This document shows positions 23,823-33,987 of a stretch of 64,000 nt of DNA, in pieces. A program made the position numbers and the translations under genes. The stretch's first letter is position 1. Every line of letters begins with the position of its first letter. A model generated the notes under the pieces. It did no database searches and had not been told where the DNA came from. It was given only the letters and a program-made list of their open reading frames with translations. The stretch comes from Bifidobacterium aemilianum (GTDB lineage: Bacteria > Actinomycetota > Actinomycetes > Actinomycetales > Bifidobacteriaceae): NCBI RefSeq assembly GCF_003315635.1, contig NZ_PDCG01000002.1:333193-397192 (forward strand), written 5' to 3'.

Positions 23823-25016
23823 TCAGCGAATCACCCAGGAAAGCCCCAAGAGCACGGCAATGAACACCAGACACACCGCCGTATACACCAGGAGGTAGGA
23901 CTTGCGGTATTGGGGGTAGGCACGGCTGACCCCCTTATAGGTAATCAACGAGGCCATGGAGGCAATCAGGGTCCCCAGGCCGCCGATGTCCGCGCCGATG
24001 ATGAGCAGGTCCCAATCGCTGCAGAAGCCGGACAGAAGAATGGTCGTGGGCACGTTGCTGATGAACTGGCTGGAGAGCACCGACACCTCCAGCGGGTGCT
24101 GCCCCACCAATGCGACGGCCAGATTGTAGAATTCGGGAACACGTTTCATGTTGCCAATGAAGATGAAGAACATGATGAAGGTCAGGGGCAGGGCCCAATC
24201 AACCTGCGTAAAGGCCTTGCGGTCGCATACCAGAAAGGCCCCGAAGACCACCAGGCACATGAACCAGATGGGAACCAGGCCTCCGACGGTCAGCAGGCAA
24301 AGCACGAACAGCAGACTGTAGACCAGACTCCTCCAACCGACACATCCGGCCCCGTATGACCCCAGCTCGATGCTCTCAGGCTTGGCGACAGCGGAATCCG
24401 ATGCCAGCTCCGCCTTCTCGATGGGCCCGCCGTCCCCATCCGATAAGTTGGTGATGGTCCGGTGCTTGAAGGCTATGCCAATGGCCAGGACCAGCAGCAG
24501 GGCCGAAGCGATGGTATAGGGGGCCATGAGCCGCAGAAAGCCCAGGGTCGACATGCCTGACAGGGCCTTGAGATAGAGGTTGTGGGCGTTGCCGATTGGT
24601 GTGAGCATACTGCCAGTGTTGGCGGCGATGGTCATCAGGGCGGTGACCAGGACCACCCGCTCCTCCATATGGGCCATGACCAGCACCGCCATGGCAAAGG
24701 GAATGAAGGTGACCAGGGCCACATCGTTGGTGATGAACATGGCCGATATGAAAGGTAGGGATGTGAGGGCCAGCACCAGGCCCCGCTCGTTGCTGACATG
24801 GTTCAGGAGCCTGGAACCAATGACATGAAAGAGACCGATCCGTTGGAATCCGCATACCACCAGCATCAGGCAGACCAGCTGGCCGATGGTGTTGGTATGG
24901 ACGTAATCCAGGTATTGTCTATCGGGAGTGACGATGAATATGGATACCACAGCCAGCAGCGAAGCCGCGATCAGCACTGTTTGCCCCTCGCACAGCGTCA
25001 GCAGCCGTCGTCGCAT
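23823..25016 (-). CDS. SLC13/ArsB-type (ion transporter superfamily) membrane permease
   Basis: A 397-residue integral membrane protein with about ten membrane segments in two homologous halves, as in the ion transporter superfamily (citrate/arsenite/sodium-anion permeases). Signature stretches are LPFISAMFITNDVALVTFIP in the first half and QFISNVPTTILLSGF in the second, where the paired (T/S)ND and SNVP loops form the substrate site in this superfamily. A cytoplasmic loop of about 50 residues joins the halves. The chosen ATG has AGGAGG four bases upstream; a start 12 codons earlier is possible. The substrate is not visible: an anion such as a dicarboxylate or arsenite are options. It stands alone and converges on the regulator gene. 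Confidence 0.8.
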   Translation of the reverse strand: MRRRLLTLCEGQTVLIAASLLAVVSIFIVTPDRQYLDYVHTNTIGQLVCLMLVVCGFQRIGLFHVIGSRLLNHVSNERGLVLALTSLPFISAMFITNDVALVTFIPFAMAVLVMAHMEERVVLVTALMTIAANTGSMLTPIGNAHNLYLKALSGMSTLGFLRLMAPYTIASALLLVLAIGIAFKHRTITNLSDGDGGPIEKAELASDSAVAKPESIELGSYGAGCVGWRSLVYSLLFVLCLLTVGGLVPIWFMCLVVFGAFLVCDRKAFTQVDWALPLTFIMFFIFIGNMKRVPEFYNLAVALVGQHPLEVSVLSSQFISNVPTTILLSGFCSDWDLLIIGADIGGLGTLIASMASLITYKGVSRAYPQYRKSYLLVYTAVCLVFIAVLLGLSWVIR

Positions 25017-25270
25017 CAACCCTCCTGGAGTAGACCTAATCGATGGAATCAATCGGGTACTTCACAGGCTGCACCAGACCAATCCGCATGGAACCGCCTG
25101 ATGTGAGAGGCGCCAAGCCTCTTTCTGCAGGCCTGGAGGAGCAAACCCCTCCCCTGTTCAGCACGGAAAGTAGGAGCGGGTGAACCCCCATCCTTCGATA
25201 TATCCATCAATAGGGTAGCGCAATTCCACCAACGGCATGCTGAGGGTGTCACGCCTCACAGGCAGCCGGC

Positions 25271-27373
25271 TCACCCCACACTGTTGCCGAAGACCTCATC
25301 CTGAATATCCTTGCGGGCGGTCTCCAACTTGGTGATGTCACCGAGCAGTTCCAGCTTCTCGGCCCCATCGGGCAGCTGGGCCATCTTACGCTTGGCGGCG
25401 CCGATCTTGCGCATGTATCCCAGGTCCAGCAGGCGGGCCAGCAGCTCATCCGCATACTTCTTCTCCTCGGCGCTGGCAGCACGCAGTTGGACCGGTGCCG
25501 TATCCACAGGACCCGCACCTGCGGCCTGCTGGTCCGATCCGTGACGACCTGCGCGCTCACGCTCGTCACCTGCAGGCAAAGGCAGGGGCATGACGGCCAG
25601 TTCATTGATGACCGGGGCCAGCAGTGGGCCACCGGCCTTGGTCAGGTTGTGCATCCACAGCCCCTGGGGCGTATCGTCCGCGGGCAACCCGCCAGCGGCG
25701 GTGAGGGCCTGGTAGAGGGTGCGGAATACCGGTGTCATGAAATTCGACAGGTTCAGCTGCTCGAACCACTTGCGATTCATGGCCCTGGGCACCTGGATGA
25801 GGGTGGCCATGAACTGCTGCTCGCAGATGAAGACCGCGTCATCAATGCGATAGTATGTTTGCTCGCTGGCGTCGCGGCGCTCCAAGGCCTTGCGGGCGGC
25901 GGGGTTGTCATAGGTGTCTTGCTGGGACTGCTTGCGCGCGGCCTGCTCCTGGGCGAAACGGTTGCTGGGTGTATAGGCGTCCTCATCGCGAACGTGGAGC
26001 TGTCCTCTGGCGGCGTTGACCTCCCGGCGCATGATGTCCAGATCGACACCGATTCGGCGCGTGGCCTTGCGGGTGTAGATGTCCACCAGGGATCGGTCCC
26101 GAATCTGCGCGATCAGTGGGGCCACGGCCTTGACGGCCCCCAGCTGCCCGGTGGTGTAGGAGGTGTCGAAACGCCCTATGGCCGCGTCGATCACGAAGTC
26201 GAAGAGGGGCTTGGCATGCTCGACCAGGGATCGCACCGCCTCGTCACCCTGCTTGATCCGCAGGTCGCAGGGGTCCAGGTTCCCGTCAGCGACAGCCACG
26301 AATGTCTGGGAGAGGAAGGCGGAGTCAAGGGCGAAGGCGTGGAGGGCCGCCTTCTGCCCTGCGGCGTCGCCATCGAAGGTGAAGACGATGCGGGAGGACA
26401 CCGACTGGCCCTCCACCTTCAGTGGACCGACCAGTTGGACGGCTCCCAGGGAGTCGTCCGAGATGAGCCGGCGGACGATCTTGGCGTGTTCGGTCCCGAA
26501 GGCGGTGCCGCAGGTGGCCACTGCGGTATCGACCCCGGCCAGGTGGCAGGCCATGACGTCGGTGTAGCCCTCGACGATGATGACCTGCCGTTTCTTGACG
26601 ATGTTGCCTTTGGCCAAATCAATGCCATAGAGGACCTGGTTCTTGTGGTAAAGCTGAGTGTCGGGCGTGTTGATGTATTTGGCGGCGATGTTGTCGTCGT
26701 CATAGAGCTTGCGGGCACCAAAGCCCAGGGTCCGCCCCGTCGAATCACGGATGGGCCAGGTGGCTCGGCCCCTGAAATAGTCATAGATGCCCCGCTGGCC
26801 CTGCCTGGCCAGGCCCGCGTCGATCATCTCCTGCTGGGTGAAGCCCTTCTGGGCCAGGTGACGGACCAGATTGTCCCAGCCCTGGGGTGCGTAGCCGCAG
26901 CCAAAGCGCTCACAGTCGGCCTGGCTGAAATTACGGCCCCCCAAGAGCTTGCGGGCAGGTAGGGCCTCCTTGCTGGTGATCTGGGAGGAGAAGAAGAGCT
27001 GGGCCTCCTCGTTGGCTTCGATCAGACGGCTGCGACGGGTGCCATGCTGTTCGTTCTTCTTGGAACCGGCCTCGTAGTGGAGCTCCATGTGGTACTTGTC
27101 AGCCAGAAGTTCCACGGCCTGGCGGAAGTCGATGTTCTCCCGTTCCTTGACATAGGCGAAGACATCGCCACCCAAGCCGCAGCCGAAGCAGTGCCAGACC
27201 CCCATGGAGGGGCGCACGGAGAAGCTGGGGCTTTTCTCGTCATGGAAGGGGCATAGACCCACGAAGGTACCGGAACCGGAGGGACGCAGGCTCACGGTAG
27301 CGGACACGATGTCGTAGAGGTCCGCCTTTGCGCGCACCTTCTCGACGTCTTCCTTCAGAATCATTCCAGCCAT
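25271..27373 (-). CDS. dnaG: DNA primase
   Basis: Synthesises RNA primers for replication. It has 700 residues. The N-terminal zinc-binding domain has Cys41, His44, Cys62 and Cys65 (GLCPFHDEKSPSF...HCFGCG). The RNA polymerase core begins with ARKLLGGR, and the TOPRIM fold includes VIIVEGYTDVMACH and the metal-binding EGYTD and FDGDAAG stretches. The helicase-binding C-terminal part is long and carries a Gln/Lys-rich linker. The start lies seven bases after a TAGGCT hexamer and has no SD, so a leaderless mRNA is likely; Met4 is an alternative. It follows dgt on the same strand, a common actinobacterial pair. Confidence 0.95.
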   Translation of the reverse strand: MAGMILKEDVEKVRAKADLYDIVSATVSLRPSGSGTFVGLCPFHDEKSPSFSVRPSMGVWHCFGCGLGGDVFAYVKERENIDFRQAVELLADKYHMELHYEAGSKKNEQHGTRRSRLIEANEEAQLFFSSQITSKEALPARKLLGGRNFSQADCERFGCGYAPQGWDNLVRHLAQKGFTQQEMIDAGLARQGQRGIYDYFRGRATWPIRDSTGRTLGFGARKLYDDDNIAAKYINTPDTQLYHKNQVLYGIDLAKGNIVKKRQVIIVEGYTDVMACHLAGVDTAVATCGTAFGTEHAKIVRRLISDDSLGAVQLVGPLKVEGQSVSSRIVFTFDGDAAGQKAALHAFALDSAFLSQTFVAVADGNLDPCDLRIKQGDEAVRSLVEHAKPLFDFVIDAAIGRFDTSYTTGQLGAVKAVAPLIAQIRDRSLVDIYTRKATRRIGVDLDIMRREVNAARGQLHVRDEDAYTPSNRFAQEQAARKQSQQDTYDNPAARKALERRDASEQTYYRIDDAVFICEQQFMATLIQVPRAMNRKWFEQLNLSNFMTPVFRTLYQALTAAGGLPADDTPQGLWMHNLTKAGGPLLAPVINELAVMPLPLPAGDERERAGRHGSDQQAAGAGPVDTAPVQLRAASAEEKKYADELLARLLDLGYMRKIGAAKRKMAQLPDGAEKLELLGDITKLETARKDIQDEVFGNSVG

Positions 27374-27380
27374 AGGTCAT

Positions 27381-27386
27381 AGCCTA
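27381..27386 (-). promoter_or_regulatory. Candidate -10 (TAGGCT) of leaderless dnaG
   Basis: TAGGCT on the minus strand ends seven bases before the first ATG of dnaG; no SD lies between. It implies that dnaG can be transcribed apart from dgt. Confidence 0.4.
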
Positions 27387-27507
27387 GCTGCGGGCTGGGA
27401 ACTCTGCTCCTGCTCAGCGCAGGGCGGACCTACTCCCCCTTGCCTGGCTCCGGCTTGCCTTGGGTCGGCCCAACTGCCCTTGGCGGCTACCTGACTCCCG
27501 ATCGCCT

Positions 27508-27517
27508 GGGGGGGGGG
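27508..27517. repeat. Homopolymer of ten G (ten C on the minus strand)
   Basis: A G10 tract in the intergenic region between dgt and dnaG, 135 bases upstream of the dnaG start and 30 bases after the dgt stop. Such tracts change length by slippage, but this one is outside coding sequence. Confidence 0.9.
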
Positions 27518-27546
27518 ATTGAAAGGCTTGAGCCAGCGGCAGCGGC

Positions 27547-28836
27547 TCAGGAGCAGACGATGGAGTGCAGGGCCAGGGCCGAGCCATCGGTCAGGCTGGC
27601 CACCTGGTCGATGGCGACCCGTAGGCGCTCCTGGTCGTTGGCGGCCTGGTGCCAGTCGGCCAGGAAGACGTCCTCCAGTATCTCGCTGGGCTGGGGATTG
27701 TCGGCCATGAGCACATCCACCAGGTCGCTGACGATCTGCAACTCCTTCTGGTGGAAGGGCTCCAGCTCCCGAGGAGCCATGACGAAGTAGACGGCGATGC
27801 CCTTGAGTGCCACGATTTCATAGGAAGTCTGCTCGGGAATGACCACCGAGGCGACATAGCGGATGAGACGGCCCTGGCCGTAGCGCTCGCGGGTGGCCTG
27901 TTCTACCGAGTCGGCAAAGCGCCCGATCAGGGTTGAGGTTATGTTCTTGAGCTGGGCCAGGGCCTGGCGGGACCCGTTGAAATGGCTGGGGAAGAGGTGC
28001 TCGGACTTGAGCCGCTTCAATGCCGCCAAGAGCAGGTCAGGGTCCCATTGCCTGCCATACCATTCACCGACGCATTCCACAATGCCATCCAATATGCGTG
28101 CATCGGCCAGGGCGAGGGGGTTGAAGGCACCCGTCGCAATGGCATCTTCCACATCATGGACACTGTAGGCTATGTCGTCAGCCAGGTCCATGACCTGACA
28201 TTCCATAGGCTTGGCGTTTCTGGGCGCCCCCTGCTTGAGCCAGTCGAATACCGGCTCATCGTCGGGATACACGCCGAACTTGGCTGACCGCTCACCCTTG
28301 GGGTGTTGGGAGGCCTCGGCGTAGGTCCAGGGGTATTTGACGGCCGCGTCCAAACAGGCACGGGTCAGGTTCACACCGGCGCTGGTGCCATCGGGGCGAA
28401 AGATCTTTGGTTCCAACCGCGTGAGCAAGCGCAGGGTCTGGGCGTTGCCCTCGAAACCGCCGATGTTCTCGGCGATGGCAGCCAGAGCCTTCTCACCATT
28501 GTGTCCGAATGGTGGATGTCCCAGGTCGTGTGCCAGGCAGGCGCAGTCGACCACATCAGGGTCACAGCCCAGATTGGAGCCAATCTCACGACCGATCTGG
28601 GCGACCTCAAGGGTATGGGTCAGGCGGGTGCGGGCGAAATCGTCAGTACCGGCCACCAGAACCTGGCTCTTGGCCCCCAGCCGGCGCAGGGCGGAGGAGT
28701 GAATCAACCGGGCCCTGTCCCGTTCAAAGGCGGTGCGCGAGCGCGACTTGGCCGCCTCGGGGGCCCAGCGTTCCTCATCGGCTGGACCATACCCCTCTCG
28801 GGCCAGGATGCCCTGGCCGTCCTCAATGCCTGTCAT
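27547..28836 (-). CDS. dgt: Deoxyguanosinetriphosphate triphosphohydrolase-like protein
   Basis: HD-domain enzyme that splits dNTPs into deoxynucleoside and triphosphate. It has 429 residues. The substrate-shaping start (SRTAFERDRARLIHSSALRR) is followed by the metal-binding HD set: His in RLTHTLEVAQIGR, HD in CLAHDLGHPPFGHNGE, and the later Asp in DLADDIAYSVHDVEDA. The C-terminal part matches the family. The start ATG has GGAAGG seven bases upstream; a longer frame upstream has no SD. It lies between alr and dnaG on the same strand; dgt next to dnaG is a frequent actinobacterial arrangement and suits a role in nucleotide pool control at replication. Confidence 0.92.
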   Translation of the reverse strand: MTGIEDGQGILAREGYGPADEERWAPEAAKSRSRTAFERDRARLIHSSALRRLGAKSQVLVAGTDDFARTRLTHTLEVAQIGREIGSNLGCDPDVVDCACLAHDLGHPPFGHNGEKALAAIAENIGGFEGNAQTLRLLTRLEPKIFRPDGTSAGVNLTRACLDAAVKYPWTYAEASQHPKGERSAKFGVYPDDEPVFDWLKQGAPRNAKPMECQVMDLADDIAYSVHDVEDAIATGAFNPLALADARILDGIVECVGEWYGRQWDPDLLLAALKRLKSEHLFPSHFNGSRQALAQLKNITSTLIGRFADSVEQATRERYGQGRLIRYVASVVIPEQTSYEIVALKGIAVYFVMAPRELEPFHQKELQIVSDLVDVLMADNPQPSEILEDVFLADWHQAANDQERLRVAIDQVASLTDGSALALHSIVCS

Positions 28837-28986
28837 CTGATACCTTCCACCCCGGCTGCTGCTGGCGATACAGCCAGCTCTCGCCGCACCCACCTTCTGC
28901 TCTCTACTTCGAGCATAATACCCGCACGGCGTATGGGGAAGCCGTGGGTGGGGAATCGTCCGCAGCCGCTGTTGAGCCAGGCCCCT

Positions 28987-30345
28987 TCAGAGAATCGAGG
29001 CCGGGTCAAGCTTGGCCAGGTCGTCGGCTGGCAGCGCCGCCGGAGCGTTCAGGTAGAGACGTGGGATGCGGTTGCGCAGGCAGGTGAATATCTCATAGGA
29101 AATGGTGTCGGCTGATCGGGCCCAGTCATCGGCCGTGGGCTCGCCCTGGTACGCTCCCCTGCCGGGGCCGAAGAGCACCACCGTATCGCCTTCCGCCACG
29201 CCCAGATCCCGGGCCTTGCCCTGGAGGTCCAGTACGAACTGGTCCATGCAGACCCGTCCGGCCACACGGCAGATGCGCGGCCCCGCATTGGTCATGACCC
29301 GAACGGGGCCACCGGGCTTGTCCACATGCCGGGCACCGGCCCGGTCGAAGCCCGAGGCGGACCGGTGGATGCCATCCGCGTAGCCCAGGGGCACGATGGC
29401 GGTGGAGGTGGCTTGGGGGGTTAGGTAGGTGCGGCCGTAGGAGATTCCGTGCCCCTCCTCAATGTCCTTGACCATGCTCAATTGCGCCTGGAGGGTCATG
29501 GCCGGCTTTAGCCCATAATCGGCTGGCTGCCCCATGGCTGGATCGGCCTCATATCCATAGAGTCCGATGCCTGGGCGGGTCAGGTCGAAATGGATCTCGG
29601 GCCGGGTCAGGGTGGCGGCCGTGTTGGCCAGGTGACGGATCTGCGGGTGCAGGCCAGCCGAGTCCATTCTGGCTGAGAAGCGGGCAAAGGCGGCTATCTG
29701 TTGATCCGTGGCAGCCACGAAGGCCGGAGTGTCTGGGGAATCGGCCACGGCTAGGTGACTCCAGAGTCCTATGGGCTCAACCAGTCCCTGGTCCCTCAAC
29801 TGGGACAGCCGGGCCAGCAGACCACCGAAACCCTCTTCGGTGAAACCGTTACGGCCAAAGCCGCTATCAACCTCCACATGGACCCGGGCGGGCCTCCCGC
29901 AGGCCTGGGCGGCACGACCAATGTCCTCCAGGGCGGCCATCGACCCGGCGGAAATGTCTATGTCCTGCTCAATGAGCTCATCGAGGGGGGCCGTGCCCCC
30001 GTTGAACATCCACACCAGTATCCTGCAGCGGTCAGGCCCGATACCAGCCCGGCGCAGGGCCAGGGCCTCCCGGGTCTGCGCGCTGCCCAGCCAGGTGGCT
30101 CCACCGGCCAGAGCCGCCAAAGCCGTAGGAATGAGCCCATGCCCATAGGCATCGGCCTTGATGACACCCATGACAGCGGTGCCTGAATCCGGGCCACCAG
30201 TCAGTTCGACCAGGCGACGCATATTGTCGCGCAGGGCAGCCAGGTCCACAATGATTTGGCCTGGGTACCTGCGACAGGCGGCCGCATAGTTGGCCTTGCC
30301 CTGGGGTGAGGAGAACTCCCACTGGCTTGTCGAGGTGATGGTCAT
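28987..30345 (-). CDS. alr: Alanine racemase
   Basis: PLP enzyme interconverting L- and D-alanine for peptidoglycan. It has 452 residues, somewhat longer than the usual 370-390. The PLP lysine is Lys63 in VIKADAYGHG, the catalytic Tyr is Tyr303 in GISYGRTYL, and the barrel shows HVEVDSGFGRNGF and RPGIGLYGY. The C-terminal beta-domain includes RVCMDQFVLDL. The extra length is a 28-residue N-terminal lead and a longer C-terminus. The ATG is preceded by GGGGACAAT and GGAACC, with no good SD. It lies upstream of dgt, 150 bases apart, same strand. Confidence 0.93.
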   Translation of the reverse strand: MTITSTSQWEFSSPQGKANYAAACRRYPGQIIVDLAALRDNMRRLVELTGGPDSGTAVMGVIKADAYGHGLIPTALAALAGGATWLGSAQTREALALRRAGIGPDRCRILVWMFNGGTAPLDELIEQDIDISAGSMAALEDIGRAAQACGRPARVHVEVDSGFGRNGFTEEGFGGLLARLSQLRDQGLVEPIGLWSHLAVADSPDTPAFVAATDQQIAAFARFSARMDSAGLHPQIRHLANTAATLTRPEIHFDLTRPGIGLYGYEADPAMGQPADYGLKPAMTLQAQLSMVKDIEEGHGISYGRTYLTPQATSTAIVPLGYADGIHRSASGFDRAGARHVDKPGGPVRVMTNAGPRICRVAGRVCMDQFVLDLQGKARDLGVAEGDTVVLFGPGRGAYQGEPTADDWARSADTISYEIFTCLRNRIPRLYLNAPAALPADDLAKLDPASIL

Positions 30346-30424
30346 GGTTCCATTGTCCCCTGTCGCGGCCCATGGAGGACCCCAGACCAGCGACTATGAC
30401 CATAATCGGCACGAAACGCCGCCC

Positions 30425-31057
30425 TCAACGGCGAAACTCCGGTAATCCGCTGCGCCGATGGGGGTGCCACTGGTAGCCGATGCGGGCCAGTTCGATGTCG
30501 TCGTTGGGGCGTTCAGGCATGGTAATCTCACCGCAGGCAGTGAAGCCCTGACGCTCAAGCACATGTTGCATGGCATGGTTGTTATACCCGGTGTCCACAC
30601 GAATATTGTCGAAATGCCGCTGCAGCCATCCCAGCATGTCGGCGGAAGCACCCTTGGCGACCCCAGATGACGCCACCCGGTGGGCGGTCACATAGGGATC
30701 CTCATCCAGCCAGGCACCGGTGATGTGAGCATAGTATTCATCCTTGCCCTCGAACAGGGCCAGCAGACCGATGACACGCTCATTGCCGCCTATGCGCTCC
30801 TCCAGTTCAGGCGCCGGATACACCGCATGTTCAGGGGGCTCAGCCAACCTCGCGGCATTGTCGACCAGCACAATGGTGTGGCCGCCCTCAATGTCCGCCC
30901 TGATGACCTCAGGCTCTGGGTAGCAGCTTCCCCATTGACGGCTGTTGCCCTGTTCGGCCATAAGCCGGCGGGCGTAGTCATAGACGCCACAGACTGTCTC
31001 GAAATCATCCATATTGGCGTGGCGCAACCAGCGGTCAGTAGGTTCGAAACGCTGCAT
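30425..31057 (-). CDS. GNAT-family N-acetyltransferase
   Basis: A 210-residue acetyl-CoA-dependent acetyltransferase. The fold runs from LRHANMDDFETVCGVYDYA (beta1/alpha1) through RVIGLLALFEGKDEYYAH to the central VTAHRVASSGVAKGASADML, where the cofactor-binding R/Q-x-x-G-x-G/A motif would be (VASSGVAKG, somewhat degenerate), and then VDTGYNNHAMQHVLERQGFTACG, a classic GNAT end. The chosen ATG has AAAGGTAG upstream; a longer frame has no support. The substrate is not visible. It lies between alr and luxS on the same strand but separated from luxS by a terminator. Confidence 0.82.
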   Translation of the reverse strand: MQRFEPTDRWLRHANMDDFETVCGVYDYARRLMAEQGNSRQWGSCYPEPEVIRADIEGGHTIVLVDNAARLAEPPEHAVYPAPELEERIGGNERVIGLLALFEGKDEYYAHITGAWLDEDPYVTAHRVASSGVAKGASADMLGWLQRHFDNIRVDTGYNNHAMQHVLERQGFTACGEITMPERPNDDIELARIGYQWHPHRRSGLPEFRR

Positions 31058-31156
31058 GGGACTACCTTTCTGCGCAGGATAGACACGGCATGCCCCTCTG
31101 GGACGAGATACGAGTGTAACCAACCCTCCTCCCAACAACCGCCCTTACGCATACAG

Positions 31157-31190
31157 CAAAGCCGGGAACAAGCACTCATTCCCGGCTTTG
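31157..31190. terminator. Bidirectional-looking terminator after luxS
   Basis: Twelve-base stem CAAAGCCGGGAA / TTCCCGGCTTTG with a ten-base loop, 25 bases after the luxS stop; on the minus strand the arm ends in TTTG. Confidence 0.8.
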
Positions 31191-31213
31191 TCTCAGTGTA
31201 GAGGCCTGCGCCT

Positions 31214-31702
31214 TCAGACGACCTTGCGTTCCCAAGGGTCCGAGGAGATGCCCGCGTCCACGATGTCCCGGCACCACTGCTTGGCGGAGAAGAGGCTGTG
31301 GTCACGGTAGTTGCCACAGGAGGTGATCTCGGTGCCGGGCACATCATCCCAGCTGGCCTTGTCCGCTATGAACTCCAGGGATTCCTTGAGGGCCTTGGCG
31401 ACCTCCTCGGTCGAGTGGCGGCCCCAGGTCAGCAGGTGGAAGCCGGTCCGGCAGCCGAAGGGCGAGCAGTCAATGTAACCGGGGATGCGCTCGCGCAGGA
31501 GCACGGCGATGGTGTGCTCGATGGTGTGCAGACCAGCGGTGGGGATGGCGTTCTCGTTGGGCTGGACCAGGCGCAGATCGTAGTTGGAGATGACGTCTCC
31601 GTTAGGACCCTGCTCCTCATCAATCAGCCGCACATAGGGGGCCTTGACCTTGGTGTGGTCCAATTCAAAGCTTTCGACCAAGGGCCGTTCCTGTTCTGCC
31701 AT
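31214..31702 (-). CDS. luxS: S-ribosylhomocysteine lyase, autoinducer-2 producing
   Basis: Splits S-ribosylhomocysteine into homocysteine and the AI-2 precursor DPD; part of the activated methyl cycle and, in bifidobacteria, of AI-2 signalling. The protein is 162 residues. The metal site His59, His63 and Cys129 (HTIEH and TSCGN), catalytic Glu62 and Cys84 (FGCRTGF) all match the family numbering. The chosen start ([20 protein letters not shown]) has AGAGGA upstream; a longer frame reaching the recQ stop is not family-like. A terminator follows. Confidence 0.97.
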   Translation of the reverse strand: MAEQERPLVESFELDHTKVKAPYVRLIDEEQGPNGDVISNYDLRLVQPNENAIPTAGLHTIEHTIAVLLRERIPGYIDCSPFGCRTGFHLLTWGRHSTEEVAKALKESLEFIADKASWDDVPGTEITSCGNYRDHSLFSAKQWCRDIVDAGISSDPWERKVV

Positions 31703-31794
31703 ATTTCCTCTTTCTCTTGCTTGGGTTGAGTCCTGTTCAGGTGTGCCAGGCCGTTTGTCCGGCACATCCTCCATAGTCAAGCCTACCGCTTGTG

Positions 31795-33867
31795 TCATTG
31801 CGCCCGGAAGCTGCCGATGGCTTCCATGAAACGCTTGCCGTACTGGTCGAGCTTCTTCTGCCCCACACCATTGACCGCCAGGAACTGGGCGTCGGTCTGC
31901 GGTTGCAGGCGGGCCATATCACGCAAGGCCTTGTCGGAGAAGACGATGTAGGGAGGCATGCCCAGTTCCCGGGCAATTTCACGCCGGAGGGTCCGCAACC
32001 GCTCGAAGAGGGCATCCTCCTCGTCAGTGGGCGCGGAGGAACCCAGACCGACCCCGGCCTCCCCACCGGCATCCGGAGCAGCCTGGGAGACAGCGGTGGT
32101 CTTGCGAATCTCCAAGCGCTTGATCTCATAGTGGAAATCCGGCTGGGCGGTCTCACCGGCCCTGGGGCCGAAACCGACGATGGGCATCCGGCCTTCGGAT
32201 ATGGACAGGAACCCATCAGTGGCCATCTGACTGAGCACATCGCGCACCCTGGCCTGGGTTTCATCCTTGAGGGCTCCGTAGGACGGCAGCTTGTCCAGTC
32301 CTCGGCTGATCAACTCCTGGGCCTGGGATCCGCGTAGGACCGCCACCAGCTTGCCGCTACCGAAGCTCTGGTTGAGGTCGTGGACACAACGGCTGATGGT
32401 TTGCGCTATCCGGCTGACATCTATGGTCTCGAAGGTGCTTTCGCAATTCGAGCAGTTGCCGCAGGAGAACTTGCCGTCCCCATCAGCGGATGAGCGCCCC
32501 GCCTCCAGCAGCTGGTTGGTCCGCAGCTGCTCGCCCTCCTTGGGTCCCAGGCTGGCGTTGGCCGCATGGTCGGACTCGCCACGGCTGATATGCTGCGAAT
32601 CAACGGCCTGGCCGTCCTTGCCTATCCGATCCTGCATGGAGCCATCGTCAGCAAAGTAGCGGGTCATGTAACGGTGGAGGCAGTCGGTGGTCCGGCAATA
32701 GCCGATCATGGCACCCAGGAGCCGGCGTTTGCTGAAGCGCACTGCCTCGTGCTCCTCCGGCGACAGGCGCTCATTGACCACGTCGGAATCCAGGAGCCGG
32801 CGGCGGGTCACGATGTCCGACTCGTTCCACAGGAGGGTGCAGCGCCCCGGCTCCCCGTCGCGGCCGGCACGCCCGGCCTCCTGGTAGTATGCCTCGATGC
32901 TCTCGGGCATGTTGTGGTGGATCACATAGCGAACGTTGGACTTGTCGATGCCCATACCGAAGGCGTTGGTGGCCACCACCACAGGCGTGTTGTCCTCCAC
33001 GAAGTCCCGCTGGGCCCTGTTTCGTTCATCCGGGGCCATGCCGCCATGGTAGGCAGCCGCCTTGAGTCCTGCCCGGCAAAGCTCCTGGGCCAGGGCCTCG
33101 GTCTCCTTGCGGGTGGCGCAGTAAACGATGCCGGATTCGTCCTGGTGGTCCTTGGCATAGGCGATGATCCAGGGGTTCTTGTTCTTGCTGGGCATCTTCA
33201 TCAGATCGAAGTACAGATTGGGCCGGTCGAAGCCGGTGACGGTGACCTCTGGCTGGCGCAGGCCCAGGAGGGCCACGATGTCACGGCGCACCCGTTCGGT
33301 GGCGGTGGCGGTGAAGGCTGCGACCCGAGGGCGACTGGGCAGGGAGGCCAGGAAGTCGCTGATACCCAGATAGGAGGAGCGGAAATCCTGCCCCCATTGG
33401 GAGACACAGTGGGCCTCATCCACGGTCACCAGGTCGATGGGCACCCGCTGGCAGAAGGAACGGAAGCGTTCGGTCTCCAGACGCTCAGGGGCCACGTACA
33501 GCATACGGAAGTCTCCGCGGGTGGCCTGGGAGAGCACCGTACCCTGCTCGTCGGCACTCTGGGTGCCATTGACGAAGGCAGCCGAGATGCCGACATCGTT
33601 GAGGGCATCCACCTGGTCCCTCATCAGGGAGATCAGGGGCGAGATGACGATGGTCAGGCCGCCAAGCAGGGTGGCTGGGACCTGGTAGCAGATGGACTTG
33701 CCGGCACCTGTCGGCATGACGCCCAGCACGTCCCGTTCCTCCAGGATGGCCTCAACCAGTCCGGCCTGCCCCTGCCTGAAGGAGTCGTAGCCGAAGTACT
33801 GCTTGAGGGCCGCCAGGGCCTGGTCGCTCGCATCTATCATAGGAGCCAGTATAGGGCTGACCGCCAA
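31795..33867 (-). CDS. recQ: ATP-dependent DNA helicase RecQ
   Basis: 3'-5' helicase of recombination and replication-fork repair. It has 690 residues. Helicase motif 0 [10 protein letters not shown], motif [26 protein letters not shown], the aromatic-rich loop within it, and [17 protein letters not shown] are all present. The RecQ-Ct zinc subdomain follows, with Cys in [10 protein letters not shown] and the CGNCSNC pair, but these are separated by an unusual insert of about 65 residues. A winged helix (RQC) and a final HRDC domain ([19 protein letters not shown]) complete it. The TTG start has AAGGGG eight bases upstream; an ATG nine codons later lacks an SD. Confidence 0.94.
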   Translation of the reverse strand: MAVSPILAPMIDASDQALAALKQYFGYDSFRQGQAGLVEAILEERDVLGVMPTGAGKSICYQVPATLLGGLTIVISPLISLMRDQVDALNDVGISAAFVNGTQSADEQGTVLSQATRGDFRMLYVAPERLETERFRSFCQRVPIDLVTVDEAHCVSQWGQDFRSSYLGISDFLASLPSRPRVAAFTATATERVRRDIVALLGLRQPEVTVTGFDRPNLYFDLMKMPSKNKNPWIIAYAKDHQDESGIVYCATRKETEALAQELCRAGLKAAAYHGGMAPDERNRAQRDFVEDNTPVVVATNAFGMGIDKSNVRYVIHHNMPESIEAYYQEAGRAGRDGEPGRCTLLWNESDIVTRRRLLDSDVVNERLSPEEHEAVRFSKRRLLGAMIGYCRTTDCLHRYMTRYFADDGSMQDRIGKDGQAVDSQHISRGESDHAANASLGPKEGEQLRTNQLLEAGRSSADGDGKFSCGNCSNCESTFETIDVSRIAQTISRCVHDLNQSFGSGKLVAVLRGSQAQELISRGLDKLPSYGALKDETQARVRDVLSQMATDGFLSISEGRMPIVGFGPRAGETAQPDFHYEIKRLEIRKTTAVSQAAPDAGGEAGVGLGSSAPTDEEDALFERLRTLRREIARELGMPPYIVFSDKALRDMARLQPQTDAQFLAVNGVGQKKLDQYGKRFMEAIGSFRAQ

Positions 33868-33987
33868 CGCCAGGTCCCCTTCACCCAGAGCTTGTGGACA
33901 AGTGGACGAGTTCCAGCCTTTGGCCGGGGGATGTTAGCCACCGGGAACGCCCGAGGGCCTGGATCCCCCTGGAAAGGAGGGACGGGA

